From positions 1 to 10,749 of the forward strand of contig JAQTRT010000088.1 in assembly GCA_028711675.1 (NCBI GenBank): DNA of 10,749 nt. Direction: 5' to 3'. A program made the translations under genes and the position numbers. The DNA is from a bacterium (lineage in GTDB: Bacteria > Spirochaetota > JAHITG01). Shown here in pieces: positions 6,574 through 10,749 of the stretch. The stretch's first letter is position 1. Every line of letters starts with the position of its first letter. A model generated the notes under the pieces. The model saw only the letters and a list, made by a program, of their open reading frames with translations. It had not been told where the DNA came from and searched no databases.

Positions 6574-6765
6574 TTACGGACTCCCCCCTGTTTTTTTCAG
6601 GCATGACCTGCTCTTCAGGCATATTGCGCACCTGTCATTGCCGCACCACCGGCAGAAGAGGCAATCCGGGCAATCATGTTTTTTCCGGATATTCCTCTTA
6701 GGATCCAACTCCTCATCCGGAACATACATCTTAGCCGTCATTCCCGGTATCTCAATAAAAGCCAT
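6574..6765 (-). CDS. Small cysteine-rich, possible metal-binding protein
   Basis: The 63-residue protein starts MAFIEIPGMTAKMYVPDEE. It carries a cluster of cysteines in CPDCLFCRWCGNDRCAIC, followed by a later SRSC, which suggests a zinc ribbon or Fe-S/metal site. I recall similar short proteins with an IEIPG...YVPEE start and a CxDCxxCxWCxxxRCxxC core in environmental bacteria, with no known function. The frame is open back to 6831, but the ATG at 6765 is preferred. It has AGAGGG at 6776-6771 just upstream, and the longer version would run through the promoter at 6785-6812. The gene is divergent from the flavodoxin/ferredoxin gene (111 bp between starts) and converges on the operon ending at 6498. 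The 75 bp between those two stops (6499-6573) show nothing recognisable. A redox or metal-related role alongside its neighbour is inference. Confidence 0.65.
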   Translation of the reverse strand: MAFIEIPGMTAKMYVPDEELDPKRNIRKKHDCPDCLFCRWCGNDRCAICLKSRSCLKKTGGSP

Positions 6766-6784
6766 GCACCCTCTCTTTATAGAT

Positions 6785-6812
6785 AAATTATCTTTGCAAA
6801 ACATGGAGTCAA
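6785..6812 (-). promoter_or_regulatory. Promoter for the cysteine-rich protein gene
   Basis: On the minus strand TTGACT (6812-6807), a 16-bp spacer and TAATTT (6790-6785) predict a start near 6778. That leaves a leader of about 13 nt containing AGAGGG before the ATG at 6765. The -10 box is weaker than at the neighbouring promoters. Confidence 0.5.
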
Positions 6813-6827
6813 GGGAATATTCTCCCT
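6812..6827. promoter_or_regulatory. Palindrome between divergent promoters, possible operator
   Basis: AGGGA (6812-6816), six bases and TCCCT (6823-6827) form a 16-bp palindrome with AATATT at its core. It abuts the -35 box of the minus-strand promoter and lies 12 bp before the -35 box of the plus-strand promoter at 6840. The position suits a shared regulator. No regulator gene is adjacent, so this is only a candidate site. Confidence 0.35.
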
Positions 6828-6839
6828 GCATAATAAAAA

Positions 6840-6867
6840 TTGACAGGGGAATTATAGTATATATTAT
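6840..6867 (+). promoter_or_regulatory. Promoter for the flavodoxin/ferredoxin gene (leaderless)
   Basis: TTGACA (6840-6845), a 16-bp spacer and TATTAT (6862-6867) are followed after 9 nt by the ATG at 6877, so the transcript should begin 0-2 nt before the start codon. There is no Shine-Dalgarno sequence in this stretch. Confidence 0.65.
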
Positions 6868-6876
6868 TGAATCAAC

Positions 6877-7749
6877 ATGGCTCGATCAATCGCAATCCTT
6901 TATTTCTCAGGAACAGGGAACACCGAAGCCTTAGCTGAAGACTTCCGGAATGAATTCAGGAAAAAGAAGAAAAAGACAGAACTGATCCGGGTCGAGGACC
7001 TGCTCTCCGGTAAAGCGGTATTCCGGCCGAAAGACCATGACCTGATCGGCATCGGTTATCCCATCCATGCCCTCAGCTTTCCCAGGATATTCGTCCGGTT
7101 CTTAAGGGACCTTCCCCGGGCTCAGGACAAGAGAACTTTCATCTTCAAGTCACCCGGCGATCCTTTCGGGAACGGCGGTTCCACCGCGTATCTCCGGAAG
7201 AAGCTGAACCAAAAAGGTTATCAGGTCATATATGAAACCACGCTGGTCATGCCGGCCAATGTCTTTTTCAGGTACCCGGACAGCATGATCAAACAGCTCT
7301 TCCTTCACGCCCAAAAGAAGATCAAACAGGCTGTTGATGAAATCCTGCACAATACAGTCAGGCTCCAGAAGAACAATCTCTTCCTGGATATCTTTACAGA
7401 GTTCTTTAACCGCGGCGCGCATCTGGCCTGCTACCTCTTCGGCAAGGAGATGCGGACGACTAAAGCATGCAACCTTTGCCTGGTCTGTGTAAAAAAATGC
7501 CCTACACAGAATATCCGCCTGGAACAGAAAAAGATCAAATTCGGCAGAAAATGCACGCTTTGCGTAAAGTGCTTCTGTATTTGCCCGAAAAATGCCGTTT
7601 ATTACAGGGGAATGAAATGGGCAATTGTAAAACCCTGGTATGACCTGGCCAGGATCATGAAAGACAGGCAGATCCGGCCGGATCACCTTACTCCCCGGAC
7701 AAGGGGGTATTTCCGCAGATTCTATAAATATCTCATAAAAAACCAATAA
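6877..7749 (+). CDS. EFR1-family flavodoxin/2[4Fe-4S] ferredoxin protein
   Basis: The 290-residue cytoplasmic protein joins a flavodoxin-like domain to a C-terminal bacterial ferredoxin domain, the layout of EFR1-type proteins thought to pass electrons between FMN and iron-sulphur clusters. Residues 5-16 (IAILYFSGTGNT) are the first strand and FMN phosphate loop. GIGYPIHALSFP (58-69) and FKSPGD (90-95) are the other flavin-contact loops. Two complete 4Fe-4S motifs follow: C198, C201, C204, C208 and C226, C229, C232, C236. A basic, aromatic tail (about 245-290) ends the protein. The start is fixed by the fold: the first beta-strand begins at residue 4, so no later start is possible and an upstream one would cross the promoter. 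The physiological partner is unknown. The divergent cysteine-rich gene could share its regulation. Confidence 0.92.
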   Translation: MARSIAILYFSGTGNTEALAEDFRNEFRKKKKKTELIRVEDLLSGKAVFRPKDHDLIGIGYPIHALSFPRIFVRFLRDLPRAQDKRTFIFKSPGDPFGNGGSTAYLRKKLNQKGYQVIYETTLVMPANVFFRYPDSMIKQLFLHAQKKIKQAVDEILHNTVRLQKNNLFLDIFTEFFNRGAHLACYLFGKEMRTTKACNLCLVCVKKCPTQNIRLEQKKIKFGRKCTLCVKCFCICPKNAVYYRGMKWAIVKPWYDLARIMKDRQIRPDHLTPRTRGYFRRFYKYLIKNQ

Positions 7750-7778
7750 AAAAAGAAGAAATCCCTTTATAAATTTTC

Positions 7779-7806
7779 TTGACTATCCGAAAATTAATAA
7801 TAATAT
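7779..7806 (+). promoter_or_regulatory. Promoter for the cyclase/HU-like operon
   Basis: TTGACT (7779-7784), a 16-bp spacer and TAATAT (7801-7806) lie 15 bp before the ATG at 7822. The -10 box is imperfect and the region is very AT-rich, so the exact -10 is uncertain. The predicted leader is about 9 nt and holds no Shine-Dalgarno sequence. Confidence 0.5.
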
Positions 7807-7821
7807 GGAAATAATAAAAAT

Positions 7822-9390
7822 ATGACAGAAAAAAAAATAGACGCACCTGTAAAAATACGTTTTCCCATCAGGATCCAGATCATCTGGTTTGTCGTGGCCC
7901 TGATCCTTGTCGTGGTCATCGTGGTTTACCGCACCACGCTGTCTGATGAAAAAAAGGAACTTCTGCGCCAGATGCAGCTCCGCGGGGGCGCGCTCTCCAT
8001 GAACCTTGCCAACAATGCCCAGGTAGTGCTCTCATCAGCTGTGGGCGATATCCTCTCTGCCAGAGGCGCCAAAAAGATAACCCAGGATATCTATGAAAGG
8101 ATAGACTTCTTCGAGCTGGGCCTTTCGGAAAGCGTGTTAAAGATGCTTGATCAGGAAGACGTTATCTACGCCTATATCCTCAATCCCTTTAACCAGATCG
8201 TGGCCCATTCGGATAAAAAAGTGGAGACCCTCTCCGAAATAAAACTGCCTCCGGGCGTCAGGCTCTTCAAGGACCTGTACAAGAACGGCGACCTGGTGAA
8301 AGCCAGCATGCAGAAATATAATATGGAATATAAAAGCAAGGTCTCGGGCGAGATGATCGAAGGCGAGGTCATCGACATAGCTTTTCCGCTGAAAGTGGCG
8401 CAGGAGACAAAATCCCTTAAGACCTATGAAGGCGAGGTCCATATCGGCATGTCCCAGGAAGGCGTGCTCAACACCATCCAGGAAGCCAAAGGCAAACTTC
8501 TGAACGTGGCTTTCTTCTCGGTTTTCGTCGGGATCGGCGGAGCTTTCCTCCTGGCGCTGTTCCTGAGCAACCCCCTTAAGAAACTGGTCGGGGCCATGGA
8601 AAAGGTCGCTACCGGCGACCTGAACCAGAACGTGAAGATAAAAAGAGCCGATGAGATCGGCCTTCTGGGATGGAGCTTCAATTACATGACTGGGGGCCTG
8701 AGGGAAAAAGAAAAGATCAAGAACACGTTCAATAAATTCGTCTCTTCCGAAGTGGCGGAAGAGGTATTGAAAGGCGACTCCCTGAAGCTGGGCGGCGAGT
8801 ACAAGGAAGTGACCATGTTCTTCTCGGACATCAGGAACTTCACGTCCATGTCCGAAAAGATGGATGCCCACCAGGTCGTCTCCATGCTGAACGAATATAT
8901 CACGGTCATGACCGATGTCATATTAAAATACAAGGGCGTTATCGACAAGTACGTAGGGGACGAGATCATGGCAGTCTGGGGCGCGCCCATTAAAAGGGAT
9001 AACGACCCTGAACTCTGCGTGCGCGCGGCCATCGAACAGCTGAAGGTCCTGGAAGAGCTGAACAAGAAAAGGATCGCCCGCAACGAGATGGAGATCAAGA
9101 TAGGCATAGGCGTCAACACCGGCACGGTCATCTCCGGCAATATCGGCTCGGAAAAGCGGCTCGACTACACGGTCATAGGCGACAACGTGAACCTGGCTTC
9201 CCGGCTCTGCACTTCAGCCGGCAAGCAGGGGCTCCATAATTTCATCATCGCCCATTCCACCTATGAAAAAATGAAGGATATCCTGGATGCCAAGGAAGTG
9301 GAGCCTATCTTCGTCAAAGGCAAGGAAAAGCCCATCCGCATCTATGAAGTGTATGACATTAAAGACGAATACAGGGAGTTTAAAGTATGA
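7822..9390 (+). CDS. Membrane-bound class III adenylate cyclase with HAMP domain
   Basis: The 522-residue protein has a first membrane helix (about 18-37), an extracytoplasmic sensor region (about 38-226, Cache/PAS-like with VIYAYILNPFNQIVAHSD), a second helix (about 228-248), a HAMP linker (249-300) and a cyclase domain (about 325-515). The catalytic residues are present: metal-binding D336 in FFSDIRNFT and D380 in DKYVGDEIMA, the adenine-selecting pair K376 and T450, and the transition-state pair N457 and R461 in GDNVNLASR. The Lys/Thr pair favours ATP, so the product is probably cAMP from a homodimer. An external ligand would act through HAMP. No Shine-Dalgarno sequence precedes the ATG, only a very short AT-rich leader. 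The stop overlaps the next start (ATGA at 9387-9390), which ties this enzyme to the HU-like genes behind it. Confidence 0.93.
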   Translation: MTEKKIDAPVKIRFPIRIQIIWFVVALILVVVIVVYRTTLSDEKKELLRQMQLRGGALSMNLANNAQVVLSSAVGDILSARGAKKITQDIYERIDFFELGLSESVLKMLDQEDVIYAYILNPFNQIVAHSDKKVETLSEIKLPPGVRLFKDLYKNGDLVKASMQKYNMEYKSKVSGEMIEGEVIDIAFPLKVAQETKSLKTYEGEVHIGMSQEGVLNTIQEAKGKLLNVAFFSVFVGIGGAFLLALFLSNPLKKLVGAMEKVATGDLNQNVKIKRADEIGLLGWSFNYMTGGLREKEKIKNTFNKFVSSEVAEEVLKGDSLKLGGEYKEVTMFFSDIRNFTSMSEKMDAHQVVSMLNEYITVMTDVILKYKGVIDKYVGDEIMAVWGAPIKRDNDPELCVRAAIEQLKVLEELNKKRIARNEMEIKIGIGVNTGTVISGNIGSEKRLDYTVIGDNVNLASRLCTSAGKQGLHNFIIAHSTYEKMKDILDAKEVEPIFVKGKEKPIRIYEVYDIKDEYREFKV

Positions 9391-9608
9391 TACACAGCGA
9401 ATTCATGGACGAACTGTCCGAGAACCTCCATATACCCAAGAAAAAAGTAACGGCATATTCCAACGCCCTGATCGGGCTCATCCGGAAGTTCGTGGACAAG
9501 GAAGAGATCCAGGTGGATAATTTCGGCAAGTTCAACCTGGACGAGAAAAAAAAGCGCATCCATTTCGTTCCCGACGAGAAATTTTATAAAGAGATAAACA
9601 TCAAATGA
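9387..9608 (+). CDS. Small HU/IHF-like protein lacking the DNA-binding arm
   Basis: The 73-residue protein reads like a short HU. An N-terminal helical hairpin (MIHSEFMDELSENLHIPKKK, then VTAYSNALIGLIRKFVDKEE) is followed by the signature VDNFGKF (43-49). HU normally continues with a long beta-arm carrying the intercalating proline. Here only LDEKKKR intervenes before IHFVPDEKFYKEIN (58-71), which matches the final FxPxxxLKxxVN element of HU. About 20 residues of arm are therefore missing (usual length about 90). It may dimerise, possibly with the HU-like domain of the next protein, but should not bend DNA as HU does. AGGGAG at 9373-9378 is the ribosome site. The start overlaps the cyclase stop and the stop overlaps the next start (ATGA at 9605-9608), implying translational coupling. 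Similarity to the bacterial HU-CCDC81-type clade is inference. Confidence 0.72.
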   Translation: MIHSEFMDELSENLHIPKKKVTAYSNALIGLIRKFVDKEEIQVDNFGKFNLDEKKKRIHFVPDEKFYKEINIK

Positions 9609-10693
9609 ACACACAACAACTCATCGACAGATTCGTAAAAGAAACAAACATGGCGTACGAGGACGGGGTCCAGTTCGTGGACGGGTTCTTCTCCCTCATC
9701 AAGCTCACCATGGCGAACAAGGAGAAGATCGCCATCAGCAAGCTGGGCATCTTCACGCCCAAGCCCATCAAGACCCAGATATCCAAGAACGAGACCACGA
9801 ACCGCATCGAAATGCAGCCGTCTGAATTCTTTCCTAATTTCGAGGGTTCCCGCGCCAAAACACCGGAAAAGAAAAAACCTTCCATAAAAATGGATATGGT
9901 CAAGACCAAAGAGAAACAGCCGGGTCTTCCGGCCGGAAGCCCCGTACAGCAGGCCCAGCCTCCTGCTGCTGTCCAGCAGCCGGTACAGCAGCCCGTGCAG
10001 CAGCCTCTGCCGGTCCAGCAGTTCCAGCAGCATGCGCAGCAGCCCGTACAGCAGCCAATCCAGTACGCGGTTCCGCAGCAGCAGCAGCCTGTCCAGAAGG
10101 CGCAGGTCATTGAACCGTCCGGCTACAATCTCCGCATCATGTATACCAAGATCATACTTTATATATCCATCCTTTTCCTCTTCCTCACGGGTTTTATCTA
10201 TTTCGAATACAGGCATTTCAGGAAAAAAGCCCTGAAAGATATCGTGGAGATGGAAGTGAAGAACTACCTTTTCGAGAAAGGCATCACGCACTCCACCATC
10301 TCCGAGCTCATCGAGTCCAAGTACCAGGATATCCTGACCAAGACCGACGAGCAGACCAGGGAAATGGCCAGCACGCTCACGACCCAGCTCCAGAGGATCA
10401 AGGACCAGCAGGCCGTGTCCCTGGAAAAGCTCTCCTCCATGGAGACCAAGCTGAAGAGCCGCATCACGAAAATGATCACGCCCGAGCTGAAGAAAAGGAA
10501 CAAGAACGCCCAGGTGAAGATCAACCTTTATGTGGTGAAAAAAGGCGATACGCTCTGGGACCTTTCGCAGAAATACCTGAAGAACCCCTATAACTGGATC
10601 GGCCTCTACCAGACCAACGGCGAAAAGATAAAGAACCCCGACCTCATCTTTCCCGGCCAGAAAATCTTCATCCCCGAGATCAAAGAATTTTAG
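9605..10693 (+). CDS. HU-like domain, membrane helix, coiled coil and LysM protein
   Basis: The 362-residue protein combines five parts. Residues 1-80 resemble the preceding HU-like protein: helices NTQQLIDRFVKETNMAYEDG and VDGFFSLIKLTMANKE, then IAISKLGIF (42-50), a shortened arm, and a closing SEFFPNF. Residues 85-170 are basic, then Q/P-rich (VQQP repeats). A single membrane helix lies at about 180-200. Residues 205-300 are charged and probably coiled coil. Residues 308-357 are a LysM domain (YVVKKGDTLWDLSQKY to LIFPGQKIFIP), which binds peptidoglycan. The simple reading is a cytoplasmic HU-like head tethered to the cell wall. Bacterial HU-CCDC81-type proteins fused to a membrane helix and SPOR domain are known; a LysM version in an operon with a cyclase is less familiar to me. 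The basic patch after the helix (RHFRKK) argues mildly against this topology. There is no strong ribosome site, so translation probably depends on the overlap with the upstream gene. Confidence 0.75.
   Translation: MNTQQLIDRFVKETNMAYEDGVQFVDGFFSLIKLTMANKEKIAISKLGIFTPKPIKTQISKNETTNRIEMQPSEFFPNFEGSRAKTPEKKKPSIKMDMVKTKEKQPGLPAGSPVQQAQPPAAVQQPVQQPVQQPLPVQQFQQHAQQPVQQPIQYAVPQQQQPVQKAQVIEPSGYNLRIMYTKIILYISILFLFLTGFIYFEYRHFRKKALKDIVEMEVKNYLFEKGITHSTISELIESKYQDILTKTDEQTREMASTLTTQLQRIKDQQAVSLEKLSSMETKLKSRITKMITPELKKRNKNAQVKINLYVVKKGDTLWDLSQKYLKNPYNWIGLYQTNGEKIKNPDLIFPGQKIFIPEIKEF
9941..10099 (+). repeat. CAG-rich repeat encoding a Q/P linker
   Basis: The stretch is built of repeated GTNCAGCAGCC-type units, giving VQQP repeats and a run of four Gln (residues about 113-165 of the LysM protein). 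The linker joins the HU-like domain to the membrane helix. The codon-level repetition makes it prone to length change by slippage between strains. Confidence 0.8.
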
Positions 10694-10695
10694 CA

Positions 10696-10749
10696 ATGGC
10701 TCTTATCATCGACTTCATCAGGGACATACTTGCCGTTTATTTAAAAGAG
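10696..10749 (+). CDS. Start of a further operon gene, cut by window edge
   Basis: An ATG at 10696 lies 2 nt after the stop of the LysM protein gene and opens a frame with no stop up to the window edge: 18 codons reading MALIIDFIRDILAVYLKE. The segment is an amphipathic helix. It is too short to assign, but the spacing points to a fourth gene of the cyclase/HU-like operon. Confidence 0.5.
   Translation, partial: MALIIDFIRDILAVYLKE

Noticed and set aside
6585..6605. CCTG, a T-run and CAGG as an intrinsic terminator
   Set aside because: The stem is only 4 bp with the T-run in the loop, and it lies inside the coding sequence of the cysteine-rich protein.
6766..6831. Longer N-terminus for the cysteine-rich protein
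   Set aside because: The extra 22 codons run through the predicted promoter, and the ATG at 6765 has a good ribosome site.
7150..7746. A 198-codon minus-strand frame opposite the flavodoxin/ferredoxin gene
   Set aside because: The plus-strand frame has the FMN loop and eight cluster cysteines in exact spacing; the minus frame shows no domain.
7805..7825. Six-codon upstream frame (MEIIKI) overlapping the cyclase start by ATGA
   Set aside because: It has no ribosome site, and its start lies within the predicted -10 box, so it would not be transcribed.
9584..10696. A 370-codon minus-strand frame opposite the LysM protein gene
   Set aside because: It is a low-complexity leucine-rich shadow of the CAG repeats and Lys/Glu codons, with no ribosome site or domain.

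Overview
The window looks like chromosomal DNA from a Gram-negative, probably little-studied bacterium, perhaps a candidate-phylum lineage. The evidence is two outer-membrane beta-barrel proteins with signal peptides, a FatA-type acyl-ACP thioesterase, an EFR1-type flavodoxin/ferredoxin protein, a class III cyclase, and HU-like domains of the kind found in diverse environmental bacteria. Taxonomy cannot be fixed from this sequence. No rRNA, tRNA, CRISPR array or transposase gene was seen.

Left part (1-5234, all minus strand). Read in the direction of transcription it holds an acyl-ACP thioesterase (5180-4416), a 133-bp inverted-repeat element (4300-4432), a LacI-type regulator (4234-3179), a large EF-hand-loop-bearing outer-membrane barrel (3155-807), and the N-terminal part of a PorV/UPF0164/FadL-like outer-membrane protein (698 to beyond position 1). 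The regulator and barrel are 23 bp apart and probably share a transcript. The PorV-like gene has its own promoter. The inverted-repeat element has entered the 3' end of the thioesterase gene and supplies its stop codon.

Middle (5318-7749). A consensus promoter and a structured leader precede an eight-helix membrane protein (5445-6245) and a small TTG-started protein (6268-6498). Next comes a divergent pair: a small cysteine-rich protein on the minus strand (6765-6574) and a flavodoxin plus two-[4Fe-4S] protein on the plus strand (6877-7749). A palindrome lies between their promoters.

Right part (7779-10749, plus strand). This is a tightly packed operon with ATGA overlaps: a membrane-bound HAMP/class III nucleotide cyclase, a 73-residue HU-like protein lacking the DNA-binding arm, and a 362-residue protein with an N-terminal HU-like domain, a Q/P-rich linker, one membrane helix, a coiled coil and a C-terminal LysM domain. 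A further gene starts at 10696 and runs off the window. The operon physically links cAMP-type signalling, HU-fold proteins and a peptidoglycan-binding module, and is the most unusual system here.

Promoters are easy to read: seven strong TTGAC[A/T] -35 boxes were found, six with a 16-bp spacer. At two genes (the LacI regulator and the flavodoxin/ferredoxin protein) the -10 box lies so close to the ATG that the mRNA should be leaderless, and neither has a Shine-Dalgarno sequence.
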